DNA of 64,000 bases from Eimeria necatrix (Eukaryota; Apicomplexa; Conoidasida; Eucoccidiorida; Eimeriidae). Every line of letters begins with the position of its first letter. The stretch's first letter is position 1. Made by a program: the position numbers and the translations under genes. Location of the stretch: NCBI RefSeq assembly GCF_000499385.1, contig NW_013651739.1, positions 34,096-98,095 of the forward strand, read 5' to 3'. The notes under the pieces are model-generated. The model did no database searches. It saw only the letters and a program-made list of their open reading frames with translations, and was not told the DNA's origin. Below, piece by piece: positions 1-11,295 of this stretch.

Positions 1-266
1 TTACGGCTTCATCTGGGCTCAGTTTGGCGATCTCTGCCTTCAACTCTTCAATTCTTTCCTCCAAAACCTTCACTTCTTTTTCGTAAACTTGGCGATCTGC
101 TGCTCGCAGCCTCTCGTGGCTCTCCAGCAGCCGCTGCTGCTGCTGCAGCTGCAGCAGCAGCCGCTGCAGCGACACTTCGCGCTCTTGCCACCGGTCCAGG
201 GCCCCCTCCAGGTCGCCGACGTAGCTAAGCAGCACCACAAAAGGGAAAACAAACCCTGCAGCAGCA

Positions 267-326
<60 letters not shown>

Positions 327-467
327 AGCTCACCGCTGATAGGCTGAGATCTCAACGTCTAGGGCGGATACCACAGAAGTCAGCGACAGCAAAAAGGCCT
401 CAGCCAGCACCGCCCGCTGCTCCCTTTTGGCTCCAATCAGCAGCCGCAGCAGCACGCGCATGTCTCT

Positions 468-503
<36 letters not shown>

Positions 504-1027
504 GCAACAGCAATGTCGAGACCAAGAGTGGAATCCGTTTCATGCAGCGTCAGTCAATCGGCTAGCCCGGACGGCAAGCAACGCAGCGGCTGCTGCTGCT
601 GCTGCTGCAGCTGCTGCTCCAGTGACAGCAGCCTGCAGCTGCAGCAGCAGCTGCCGCTGCTACCGCCGCACCAGCAGCAACTGCCTCCCGCAGCTGCAGC
701 AAGAAGAGCTGGCTGCAGCGGCTGCAGTAGCGGCAGCAAGCGGAGCACCAGCAGCTGCTGCTGCAGCAGCAGCGCCAGCAGCAGCACCAGCAGCAGCACC
801 AGAAGCAACACCAGCAGCAGCAGCAGCAGCTACCTGAAGCAGGGCAGCAGCTGCTCTTCGACCAAGTCGGCAGTGCAAAGCTGCAGCACAACTTCTAGTG
901 GGGGGTCATCTTCGTCTAGGCTGCTGCGCAGCTGCTGCAGCACTTGCTGCCGGCGCAGGTGCTGCTGCTGCTGCTCCTGCAGGGACAGGGGAAGGTCCGA
1001 GATAAAACAGCTAGGGCTTCCTCTCCG

Positions 1028-1062
<35 letters not shown>

Positions 1063-1431
1063 ATTGATTTGAGGTGGACATACACCTCGCGGGGCCTGCG
1101 GAGACAGGCCTGCGACTGCTGCATCTTCGGGAGTCTACGCAGGCAGCAGCAGCAGCAGCAGCAGGAGATTCTGCTGCTGCTGTTGCTGCTGCTGCCGCGT
1201 CTGCTTCCAGCCCTGAATCCATGCGGCTGCGCCCTCTCCTTCCAGCAGCAGAGGCGGTGGAAGGCCGCGGCTGCGCTGCTGCTGCTGCTGCGCCGAATGA
1301 GCCCCTGCTTGCAGCAGCAGCAGCAGCAGCAGCTCTTGCTTTTTCTGTTGCTCTTTGAGAAGCAGCAGTTAGGCGCATGAGGGCCTTCGCCACTGCGAGA
1401 TCTATTGTCTGCGTGTCTCTCTGAGTCCTGC

Positions 1432-1470
<39 letters not shown>

Positions 1471-2014
1471 TGCGGCTGCTGCGGCCCATCTCTTCAACAG
1501 CAAAGGCTTCGCTGGGGCGGGAGGAGCTGGGGCGCTGCTGCCCGTCGACGCTGCTGCAGCAGCTAGCAGCAGCAGCGCCAGCAGCAGCAGCAGCAGCAGC
1601 ACATGGAATCCCCCCAACCCCTCCCAGCAGAGAAGCTCCCCCGCAGGAGGCCTCGGTGGGCAGGCAGCTGCTGCTGCCCCCTGCTGCAGTGGTGCAGCAG
1701 GAGGCTTCTCCCCTGGGGCTGCAGCTAGCGCAACCAGGGCAGAGAGAAGTGCTGATCTCCTTGCTGCTGCTGCTGCTGCTGCTGCTGCAGCTGCTGCTGC
1801 TGCTAATGTACCCCCTGCGGGAACACGGACAAGTGCGGGGCCGCTCAAAGCCCAGCAGCCGCAGCCGCTCTTCAAAAAGGTCTTCACAGTGGAGCAGCTG
1901 CGGCGGAGGGCCAGCTGCTGCCTCTGCAGCAGCAGCAGCATCAGCAGCAGCAGCAGCTGCTGCTGCTGCTGACGCCGCAATCTGCTGCTTCGGCGCTGCA
2001 GGCGGATAACGCAT
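1..2014 (-). CDS. Coiled-coil protein, 3' end beyond the window (partial)
   Basis: I do not recognise the family. Three exons join in phase: 834..2014, 334..465 and 1..224, the last running off the left edge. The first donor is CAG|GTAGCT, the second G|GTGAGC; the acceptors end CTGCAG and GCTTAG. From the ATG at 2014, exon 1 is Ala/Ser/Gln-rich with unique islands such as HCEDLFEERLRLLGF and TQTIDLAVAKALMRL. Exon 2 is a Leu-rich helix (MRVLLRLLIGAKREQ), and exon 3 is a clear coiled coil (REVSLQRLLLQLQ, then VLEERIEELKAEIAKL). The same frame stays open upstream of the ATG, so the true start could be further up. The intron between exons 1 and 2 is full of CTG repeats. The joins restore continuous protein without a frame shift, which is the main support. 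A structural or scaffold role is inferred only from the coiled coil. Confidence 0.6.
258..323. repeat. CAG/CTG trinucleotide tract
   Basis: A nearly pure CAG run, one of dozens in the window (others lie near 2430-2502, 3413-3470 and 11224-11293). This one falls in the intron between the last two exons of the coiled-coil gene. Because CAG reads as Gln, Ser or Ala (and CTG as Leu, Cys or Ala), such tracts keep all six frames open and create many spurious ORFs. Confidence 0.95.
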
Positions 2015-2283
2015 GGAGTTGTAGGCGAAGCGCTGCGATGAAGTCGCCCGGAATAAGTGCCTGCTCCCGCAGCAGCAGCAGCAGCAGCAGCAGAAACAGC
2101 AGCAAGAGCAGCAGCAGCAGAAACAGCAGCAAGAGCAGCAGCAGCAGAAGCAGCCACTTAAACATGTGGCTAGCGGTAGTCTTGAAGCGGCTAGCCACAG
2201 CTAGCTGTCGCCTCAAAAGCGCAAAACCCCCCACAGCACGGACAAGAAAATGGCACAGCGGACATAAGGGAGTTTGAGTAGGG

Positions 2284-2341
2284 ATAAGGGTTTAGGGTTT
2301 AGGGCTTAGGGTTTAGGGTTTGGAAATAAGGGCATAGGGCT
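2284..2341. repeat. Interstitial telomere-like T3AG3 repeat
   Basis: Four to five TTTAGGG units, some degenerate, lie upstream of the coiled-coil gene. The unit matches the telomere repeat of coccidia, but unique genes on both sides make this an internal tract, not a chromosome end. Confidence 0.9.
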
Positions 2342-2811
2342 TAGTGCTTACGCAAAGCGACTTTGCTTCGCCCAAGATAACGGCGGTCGAAGCTCAACCT
2401 CATCGTCCCCTTCTGCAGCACAGGCAACAGCAACAGCATCAACAGCAGCAGCAGCAACAGCAGCAACAGCAGCAACAGCAGCAGCAGCAGCAGCAGCAAT
2501 AACGATGAGAGCAGCAGCAGCAGTTGTGCTGCGGGACTGCCTCTTGGTCTGCTTCTATCGCGTATCTCAGCCGAAAACTCTGATCTGTTTATTTGTGTTT
2601 GTTTGTGCTTTTATTTATATTTCTTTTTCTCTTTTTTTTCTTTTTATTTCTTCTATTTCTTTTATTTTTTTTTTCTTTTTTTTCTTACCAAGAATCTGCG
2701 CCCTCACCCCTGCGGCCTTCGAAGAGCCCCGCAGCGACTGCAGGCAAAGGGCGAGGGGACAGGAGTCTCTTTGCTGCTTCTCGGCCACTGCAGCAAGGCG
2801 CTCCAGGGCCC

Positions 2812-2868
<57 letters not shown>

Positions 2869-2960
2869 GGTTCTGCACGCGCACTCAGGAAGCGAAGGCG
2901 CAGGCGCACCGGCGTGTGGAGATACACCCCAACTCCGTGCCTGGCGAGGCTCACTCAGCA
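2342..2960. other. Gene-free spacer: CAG tract, pyrimidine-rich tract, CTG tract
   Basis: No convincing gene. It holds a CAG run (about 2425-2502), a T/C-rich tract (about 2600-2690) and a CTG run (2818-2869). Open frames here are homopolymer products in every direction. Confidence 0.6.
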
Positions 2961-2961
2961 A

Positions 2962-3259
2962 CTAGCTAGCCACTCACTTCCTAGCTAGCTAGCTAGCCAG
3001 CTAGCTAGCTAGCTAGCTAGCCAGCTAGCTCGTATCTCCTAGATGGCTAGCTAGCGAGCTGCTTGCGGCTAGCTAGTTATTGCGGAGCTAGCTAGCCGCC
3101 TCGGCACTGCCTAGCTAGCTGGCTAGCCGCTAGCTAGCCACCCAGCTAGCTTGCTGGCTAGCTCTCTAGCTAGCCAAGCAGCGAGCTAGCTAGCTAGCTA
3201 GCTAACTAGCCCGGCAGCAAGTAAGCTAGCCAGCTAGCCAGCTCGCTAGCTAGCTGGTC
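2962..3259. repeat. TAGC tetranucleotide repeat block
   Basis: About 300 bases of interrupted CTAG/TAGC repeats with short unique inserts. The unit is self-complementary and carries stop codons in several frames, so the block is non-coding. The stop codon of the next minus-strand gene falls at its edge. Similar short blocks recur inside introns near 45.0-45.5 kb and at 57.26-57.34 kb. Confidence 0.95.
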
Positions 3260-3404
3260 ACTAGCCAATCTTTATGATTTCTTATGTGTGTGCTTGCCTG
3301 CCTGCTGCCTGCTGCTGCCCTCTCGGCCCCCTCAGCAATTTCGTCTTCGAGGAATTGCTGCATCGCCTCCAGCTCTGTGCTGACCACACTCAAAGGGCCC
3401 AACT

Positions 3405-3471
<67 letters not shown>

Positions 3472-3812
3472 GCCGCAACGCAAGCAGAAGCAGTGGCATG
3501 GGAGCTACTCTAGTGCTACGAGGTGGTCAAGTTGCACCAGTGCTGCAGCAGCAGCAGCAAATACGCACTCGTCTGAATGCTGCTGCTGTTGCTGCTGGTC
3601 ATTCTGCCCCTTTTGCTGTTGCTGCTCCTGGAGCAGCTGCTACAGGAGCCTGCTTCGACTGCAGCAGCATTATGTTCACATGGACTTGCTTGCTGCTGTT
3701 GGCTGCTGCTGCAGCAGGACTTTGCCTTTCCAGCAGCTGCCCTACGTGTGCAGCAGCAGCATACTGCCTGCTGCTGCTGCTGTTCCTACTGCTGCTACTG
3801 CTGCTACTGCTG

Positions 3813-3854
<42 letters not shown>

Positions 3855-4087
3855 ACCCGGGACAACGACCGGCGATGTAAGGACCCCGCTTTGTCGGAAA
3901 GGGCCAGGAGCTCGGGGGAAGGAGAGAGCCCTTTGCATGGTGTCTCTTTGTCGCTGGCAGCAGGCTGCTGCTGCAGCACTTGCTGCTGCAGCGTTTGCTG
4001 CTGCAGCGTTTGCTGCTGCTGCGCTTGCTGCTGTGGCGGCTGCGCTGGGGGTTTGGCCTGCAGCAATGCGAGGGGGCAGGCCCGCAT
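3250..4087 (-). CDS. Low-complexity hypothetical protein
   Basis: Not recognised. The best-supported part is the 3' end: exon 3520..3627 (ending ALVQLDHL) joins in phase 0 to exon 3250..3402 (starting LGPLSVVSTELEAMQ), with a GTAGCA donor and a CTGCAG acceptor. The result reads as a plausible helix and ends at a TAG at the edge of the TAGC repeats. Upstream, an open frame down from 4087 contains unique islands (SDKETPCKGLSPSPELL) between Gln and Ser runs. Its link to the two terminal exons is not resolved. The true 5' end may lie in 4088-4700, where a further minus-strand Ser/Ala-rich frame (4098..4682) is open. Low complexity makes this a weak call. Confidence 0.35.
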
Positions 4088-4531
4088 TGTTGGAGTCTCA
4101 ACAGCAGCAGCAGCGGCAGCAGCAGCTAAAACAGCAGCAACAGCTGGTGAAGGAGAAACGAGAGATATATAAATCTAGCAAGCAGCAGATGAGCAGAGCA
4201 GCAACTGCAGCAGCACGCGGAGCAGCAGCTGCAAGAGCAACATGGCAGAGAGCAGCAGCATCAGCAACAGCCCTGGCCTTCACTGCTGCTGCACCCGCGT
4301 GCATTTGCAGCAGCGACCTGAATGCAGCAGCAGCAGCTGCTGCTGCAGCTGCAGCAGCAGCAGCAACAATGGCAAAATGGGGTGTAGGTGCACCTACATC
4401 TCCTTTTTTCTGGGTGTGGGGTTTGCTGCTTGAGGGTTTTCCTTCTTTCTTTTGGCTAAAAGTATTTAAAGGGCTGCCTTCAATCAGCAGCGACTGACAC
4501 TGTCTTCGAAAGCCTGTAAGGCCTTTGTTGG

Positions 4532-4569
<38 letters not shown>

Positions 4570-4799
4570 GGGGGCCATGGGGGCACTCCCGAGTATGTCT
4601 GCGGAACTGTCTGGCTGCGGGGACGGCTCGGCAGATAAGGGTGAAGGAGATGCCCCCAAGAAAAAGGCGGAGGCCGAGCCATGTGCGTTGGCAGCAGCAG
4701 CAGCAGCAGCAGCAGCGTTCCCTGCTGCTGCTGCTGCTGCCCCTGCTGCTGCTAGAACGAAGCAGCTAGCAGTACGAGAGGCTCCCTCCGCCTGAGTCC

Positions 4800-7700
4800 G
4801 TTTCAGCCTGCCTTTATGTTTCGCATTACTAATTAAGTTTTAATTCCAGAGTTTAAAGAATGTAGGTCTTTTAACTTGTTTGTTCTTCTAAACTGTTTGC
4901 CACACAAATGAAGTATTCAACTGGCGTCTCGTGTGTGTGATCTGGGTGTGTCGCGACTATGCAGCTGTGCCTTCAGGGCCTCAGTAATAGATTTATTTTG
5001 TTTTTTTAATTATAATAATTATGAATTTGTTCTTAATCTAGAGGAGGAGGGAGGCCCCGGGGACTCCTCAGGCCTGAGAGCCCCGTTTCGGGTGTGGCAA
5101 GGGTTTAGGGTTTAGGGCTTGGCGTTTAGGGTTTACAACAGCGGCTGCAGAAAGCCTGTTGAAAGGGTTTGTTCTTTTTCTATTTTTGCTAACTTGAATG
5201 AATTTATTCTCTAAGGAACAGATAAGAGCGAGAAAATGCTGATGGGGCCACAGGGTCACTTCCATCGCCAGGATTAATGCGAAAGCAGACAAAAGCATGA
5301 AAAAAACGTGTAAAACCATAATTCTCTCTGTGGATCTTCCGAAGTTATGCATAATTATATTTAAAAATACTCTGAAGTAGTTTGTGATTTCTGGACTCAG
5401 AGCTGGGCAAAACTAAAACTTGGGAAGTGCCGACAAATGACTGGTGGCTAAAAGACAGGAGGGGCTTCTTTTATTCTTTCTCCCGATTTTTGCGTTTGTG
5501 CAATTCGTCCCCTTGACGCTTTTATCGTTTCTGTTTATTTATTTTGTTTGTTTTCTCTTTGCTTGTTTCTTTGTCTGTTTGGGCTGCATACATCTCGCTT
5601 GCTTGTCTTCACACTTCAACTCTGTACATATTTGCCTGCGTGCTCTCTTGCTCGTTTTCTCTTGCTTGTATCTCTCTTCTTCTGGATTTCTGTCTTTTCA
5701 TGGACACATTTATTATTCAGTTTTCTTTTTATTTGGGATCTGTTTGTGCGTTCGTCTTGAGAAAGGGCTTAGCAATCCCTCTGCTGTTCTCTCCACTCTT
5801 TATGCGTTGGCCTCTCCTTGTGTTATTTCTATTGCCATTGAAATACTTTCGACCATACATAAATATATATATTATTTCAACCTTTTCCATGATCAATATG
5901 TGTCTTGGTCTGCCTCTTTCTGCTTTCACTCCCACTTCTGTTTCAGTCCGTTCTCGCCGCTCGCCTACTTCTGTTTCCCTCTCTTCTGCAGTATCTCTTA
6001 CGCCCTCAGCCACAAAAGCAACAAGTGTCCGAAATTTGTAAATAAAGACAGAAGCAGCAGCAGCACATAAGTGGCGCATGCAGAACTCGTCAAGCCTTTG
6101 CAGCTGTGCGCTTCCTGGATTTAAACAGCATGGCAACAGCAGCACCTGCTGCAGCAGCAGAAACAGTCGAGGCAGCAGCACTCGCAGAAGCGAAAATCGC
6201 AGCATAAGTTAGGGTAGCTGCTGCTTTCAAAACGGCGGGAAAGCATCTGCCCCCGTTGCATGCGTAATAGTCCATCGCAACACTGTTGCAAGTCCACGTC
6301 TTAATGCCTAGGCCTTCACGCTCTCAGTAACTATGGGATCCTAGACGCCACAAAGTGCAGCACACTTGCAATTTGGGTAAATCCAAATGATTTTAAACAA
6401 AGGCACGTGGAGGCAATGGCAAAGACACCGCAAAAGGAAGAGTGTCAGGCTCAGTCAGGTGGTGTTGTCGCGAGGTTGGGGGGCTTCAGCGCAGCCACAA
6501 GTATCAGTCTTAGTACATGCTTTGCTTTAAAAGCAACAAAAACATCTTTGGCTATTTCGAAACTCCGACATTGCCGGAATTAATCCGGGTGGCACGATTC
6601 ATACGAAAGGGGCCATATGTCTCAAGAAGTATGCTTTCACCGTTCCTCGAGGAGCGCTTCTTAGCCACTCAAAAGTGGAATTCAATTCAATATTTCCCCA
6701 TATTTATTGCTTTTTTAGTGGTGGCCCACAAAATCCGCCCTTAGACCCGTAAAATAGGCATATAGTGCTCTCAGACACGGGGTGGGGCAGAAGATGAAAT
6801 CCCCACAGGAGCCACGGCGCTAAAGACTAGCCCAGATCTTTTGCACAAGTTTCAAATTATCCTTTCTAGGAATCAAACATCAATAATTATCCTCTTTGGA
6901 TTCCCAAAAAATCGGCCTGCACTCATCCCTAGTTTTGTGAGCAGCCTCAGGGCACACATGGGCCACCTCGGGTACGCAGCTGACTGTGGGGCAATTCCGT
7001 TTCCCTTGAGCCGAAATTCTGCTTTAATCTCTCTCAATTTTTAAATTTTAATTGATAACACAAAAGTACAACAAAATTAATCCCTTTAACGCCTCCAATC
7101 CGTCGCATTCCGTCTAATGGCTCCAGCCGAACCGAGGCGATCTAGGCTCTAGTATCATATAAATGAAAACCTATTACACTTAAGTAGAGGACAATAGACG
7201 CTTTTTATCTCTATTAGCGTATATTAGCCTTAGACTAACGCATTATAGCCCAGGTGTGATGGTGTTGGGGGCTCCCTAAGCCTCTGGAGTGTGGCTAAGG
7301 GAGGCTTGGGGTGCATAGAGCATCAAAAAGTTGGTGAAGCTCGTGGTGAAGACACAAATGGCCAAAGACTCTTTCTTACTGCAACATATGCACAAATGGA
7401 AGAAGAGGATCCAGTGCTTATGCCATGTTTTCCACAGGAAATTAGAATTGACATTCTGCAAGGCCATACCGGCCCTGCAACATTGAGCCGAAATGATGCA
7501 AGTTGCATTTTAAAAACCATCTGTTGCACAAGAAAAGATATTCCTGTTAGTTGATTGCTGCAGCTGCTCTCACAACTCTACCAGAAGACTTGATTAGAAG
7601 CAGCAGCACTGAAGCAATGCAAGAAAATTGCTGGAGTGATTCGAATTGCTGTCAGTGCTTGAGGAAGCCGCACAGTAGCGGATAACACTCTTTGTACTGA

Positions 7701-8976
7701 AATACATGCATTTCATTTATTTCCGTTTTATTTCTTTTAGGATCAAATTGAACTTGGCTGTGGCCTTCATGCTTCCCGATTTAGCTGCATTAAAGATTAC
7801 CTTTGCTGCATCTAGTTCTGCTCCAAGTTGCGTAAAGCAACAGCCTACAATGAAATACCATTCATTTTCTTCTATACTTGCAGGATAGCGCTAAGGTCAT
7901 AGAAAGGATTCCATAAAAGCGGCACTTTAGTTTGTTTTCAATATTTGTAAGATATTTTTTACCCACATCGTGCCTGTTTTCCCCAGCAGCAGCAGCAGCA
8001 GAAGCTGCACACCAGCCAGCAGCAGCAGCAGCAAAAGCAGCCTCATTACTCTAGGGTTAAGCTCTTTTTTGGGGGCAACACAGACCCTCACTGGCTTGTG
8101 GAAAGCGCAGTATTAAGCTGCAAAAATTTTTTCCCCGACAATCGCCCGCAGCCCTCCTAAGATTGTCCGTGGTACTTTTGTTCTTTTAAAAGGTGTTTTA
8201 TCTCCACTTCTGCCCTTCTTTAAATTAGCCTGTTCGTTCCCTTCATTGAAAACAGGCTTTTATGTCTTTCTGACGGAATGCTGCTGCTGTTTCTGAAAGG
8301 ATGCTGCTGCTTTAATGCTGCTGCTGCTTCTGATAGAATGCTGCTGCTGCTGCCTGAGGCCTTTCATCTAGCTGCGCAGCTGCTGCTAGCAGCTACACAC
8401 TACGAGCTAATTAGTCTAATTCCTCTCTTTAGTAAAGGCTACATGATGGCTTTTCCGAAAATAAAGAATAAACTGATTAATGTGCGGCACGCGCTGCAGT
8501 CTGCTTCCAAACTAGCGCCCCTGCAGCGCACTGCAGCACGGGAATTCCCCCATAATGCTCTGCGGTGCTGCACTAGAAGGCTACCATGCTCATGTCACTA
8601 ATAAAAAAGTAACAACTGCAGCAAAAATGTCGAAATGGTGAACAGCAACAACTGCAGCAGGACCGAGAGCAGCAGCAATAACAACAGGATCGGCAACTGC
8701 ATCAGCAGCAACAGAAAGATCAGCACTAGCAGCACGAGCAGCGCAGGCCCCGGGCCTTTCTTCTATCTGCACACAGCAGATTGGCTCTTGAATTGTCAGC
8801 AAAACCAAAATAAAACAATAAGAAGACAAACAGAGCCTTAAGACTGGAGGCTAAACCTCTACAAAAGGCAAGGCTTGGGCTGGTGGGATCTATGCTTGCT
8901 GCGAGACAAGACACGATCGGGGGGCCGTTGTCTCTGTCTCGTGTCTTTATAGATTTGCGTGGTAATCCTCTTCATT
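4800..8976. other. Gene-poor, repeat-poor stretch
   Basis: No gene is supported. The DNA is AT-richer than its surroundings. It holds a short telomere-like tract at 5100-5134, a pyrimidine-rich tract (about 5460-6000) that gives a false hydrophobic ORF, and scattered CTG clusters (8278-8365). One 87-codon plus-strand ORF at 7291-7554 has mixed composition but no recognisable motif or splice context, so I leave it uncalled. Confidence 0.5.
5100..5134. repeat. Telomere-like T3AG3 repeat
   Basis: Four TTTAGGG-type units, one degenerate, in an otherwise gene-free stretch. Confidence 0.85.
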
Positions 8977-9363
8977 TTAATAACAAAACCCTTTGAGCTG
9001 TTCCTCCGGACCCCACAGACAAGGCCCTGGGGGCTCTGCAGTGTTGCGGTGGCATGCACCGGCAGCAGCAGCAGCAGCAGCAGCTGCTGCAGCCGCTGCC
9101 ACAAACGGAGGAATCACGCGAGCACAGCTTTTGTGTGGGGAGAATCTGTAGACCTGTGGACCCCTTAATAACCTTAGGAGTAGTTGTTTAGCTGCGTTGG
9201 GGTCTCTGAAGAGGAAGGTCCATGCGACCATTCCTGCGTCTGCTAGTGTTGCTCCCACCAGCAGCAGCAGCAGTAGCAGCAGCAGCAGCAAGAGCCCGGC
9301 GAAAGCTCTTTTTTGCGACACTTCTGGCAACTTGAATAGCTTAGCAGCTGCAGAGCAGCACAC
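8977..9363 (-). CDS. Possible small membrane or secreted protein
   Basis: Not recognised. An open minus-strand frame contains a mixed-composition stretch (KLFKLPEVSQKRAFAG), a poly-Leu hydrophobic segment, then MVAWTFLFRDPNAAKQ before poly-Ala. The poly-Leu could be a signal or membrane segment, but it is also exactly what a CTG tract produces. There is no ATG at the 5' end of the frame; an upstream CTCTGCAG could be an acceptor. It may be part of a larger spliced gene or spurious. Confidence 0.25.
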   Translation of the reverse strand: MCCSAAAKLFKLPEVSQKRAFAGLLLLLLLLLLLLVGATLADAGMVAWTFLFRDPNAAKQLLLRLLRGPQVYRFSPHKSCARVIPPFVAAAAAAAAAAAAAGACHRNTAEPPGPCLWGPEEQLKGFCY

Positions 9364-9689
9364 AGGCCTTGGCCGTGCTGCGCAAGGCGTGGGATCTTTG
9401 GTGATCGCAGCAGCAGCAGCAGCAGCAGCGTTGCAGCGACTGCAGCAGCTGCAGCCGGAGCGCTAAGACCTTGTCCATGGGGCTGTTTTTTTAGTCTTCT
9501 CTATTTCTTGGAACCTTTTCAGCAGCAGCTTGCACTTGCTGCTGCAGCGGTCGAGCTGTTGCTGCCGCCCCACCACCCCCCAGCAACACACAGCAGCAGC
9601 CGCAGCAGCAGCAGCAGCAGCAACGCAGCTGCTTCTCGCGTGCGCAGCCTCTGCAGTGCTGCTCAGGCCGGGAGAGCCTTAATAGGTGT

Positions 9690-9875
9690 GGGATCGTTTC
9701 ATGCTGGGGCCGCTTCTGCTGGGGCCAGGGATCGCCCCACCTTGACCTGGGATCGTGTTTTGTCCTCACTGGGATCGTCTTCTCCTGGCCTGGGATCGTC
9801 TTCAGGAGCCCTGGGATCGTGTGTTTGCTGCTGCCGTTCACTGCTGGGGTGTGGGGCCGGCGCGGGTTGGGATCG
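9690..9875. repeat. Seven GGGATCG motifs, about 21 bp apart
   Basis: GGGATCG occurs at 9690, 9728, 9749, 9771, 9792, 9813 and 9869. The five central copies are spaced 21-22 bases, and the T before and after is usually kept. The array lies just upstream of the likely start codon (9994) of the TKL kinase gene. The repeat is not maintained as a clean peptide repeat on the plus strand, which favours a nucleotide-level element, for instance in the 5' UTR or promoter. Confidence 0.8.
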
Positions 9876-9993
9876 TCTCCTCCCAGATTTTGGTGCCGCT
9901 GCTGCTGCTAGGCGTAGAGGGGCCAGCACGGGAAGCAGCAGCAGCGGGAGCAGCAGCAGGTGCAGCAGCTGCAGCAGCAAATGCATAGAAGAG

Positions 9994-11222
9994 ATGACAG
10001 CTAACTCTGATGGCCGCGGCGCTCTCGGTGGGCCCCCTGAGGACTCCCGCAAAGGGCGCTGCAGCGCTGCTGCTGTCTTCGCAGCAGCAGCAGCAGCAGT
10101 TGATGCTGCTGCTGCGTCACCTGTGGCCCAACCGGAAGCAGAAAAGGCAGCAGCAGCAGAAGAGGCAGCAGCATGCGGCGGCAGCTTACCTGGTGGGGCC
10201 CCACACCAGGATGCCGAGCGTTGGCATGCAGCAGCAGCTGCTGCTGCAGCTGCTGCAGCTGCTGCTGCAGCTGCTGCTGCGACGGCACCAGAAGCTGCTG
10301 GACTGACACTTGGGGTGCCCTTAGCTGACGGCGAAACTGTTGCTTGTGCTGCTGCAGCAGCAGCAGAAGCAGCAGCAGCGCCTGCCGCGGCGGAGAGGAC
10401 TCAGGGGGCCTCGCCGCCGACGACCAGCAAAGATGCAGCAGCAGCAATTGCTGCTGCTGCTGCTGCAGCAGCAGCAGAACAGCCAAGCGGCTATCTGGAT
10501 CCTGGTGAACTCTGCGGCGTGTTCTTCAACGCTGTCCAGCAGCTGTCGCCCGAGGATGGATGCAGCAGCAGCAGCAAGAGGTGCAGCGAGAGCTGCAGCT
10601 CCACGCAGCCGCAGGACATGGGAGCAGCAGCAGCAGCAGCAGCAGCAGCACACGCTGAGCAGGGCACCCCGTCAGCAGCAGCAGCAGACCCTGCAGCAGC
10701 AGACCCCAAGGGGCCCCGAGCGAAGATCTGCGACTTTGAAGCTGACGCGGACGACTCCTCGCTCAACAAAATATCTTTGGAGTACTCGTACGAGGTGCGT
10801 TTAGGGTTTAGGGTTTAGGCTCTAGGGTTTAGGGTTTGGGATTCAGCCTCCAGGGTGCATGAGCTAGGGTTTAGGGTTTAAGGTTTAGTCTTTGGTGTTT
10901 AGGCTCCAGAGTGTAGTGTCTAGGGTGCAGGTTTTCTTGTTCGGGGTAAAGTTCGCAGGGCTTGGCGTGTCTCGAGGGCGAGGGTTGCGTTTCGAGGGTT
11001 TAGGGTTTAGGGTTTAGGGTTTAGGGTTTAGGGTTTAGGGTTTGCGTGGTGCAGGAGATATACGCGGCCACGGACGGCTTCCGCCACGTTCTCGGGCTGG
11101 GCGCCTACGGAACTGTCTACAGGGGTTTCATGCGCGATGGTTTGGAGGTGGCCGTCAAGAGGCTCAACGACCCTTCGGAGGCCGGCTTTGAACGCGAGGT
11201 CGTCGTCCTCTCCAAGTTCAGG

Positions 11223-11295
<73 letters not shown>

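Noticed and set aside
89..565. Plus-strand Gln/Ser-rich ORF at the left edge
   Set aside because: The minus strand here carries two exons that splice in phase to a coiled coil; the plus ORF is a CAG artefact.
5444..6070. Plus-strand ORF of 208 codons that looks like a multi-pass membrane protein
   Set aside because: The hydrophobicity comes from a pyrimidine-rich tract (Phe, Leu, Ser and Cys codons). Overlapping frames look the same, and there are no coding features.
7291..7554. 87-codon plus-strand ORF
   Set aside because: Mixed composition, but no motif, splice context or neighbouring exon; not enough to call a gene.
2284..11046. Possible chromosome end, suggested by telomere-like repeats
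   Set aside because: Tracts are short, occur at several places including inside introns, and have unique genes on both sides.
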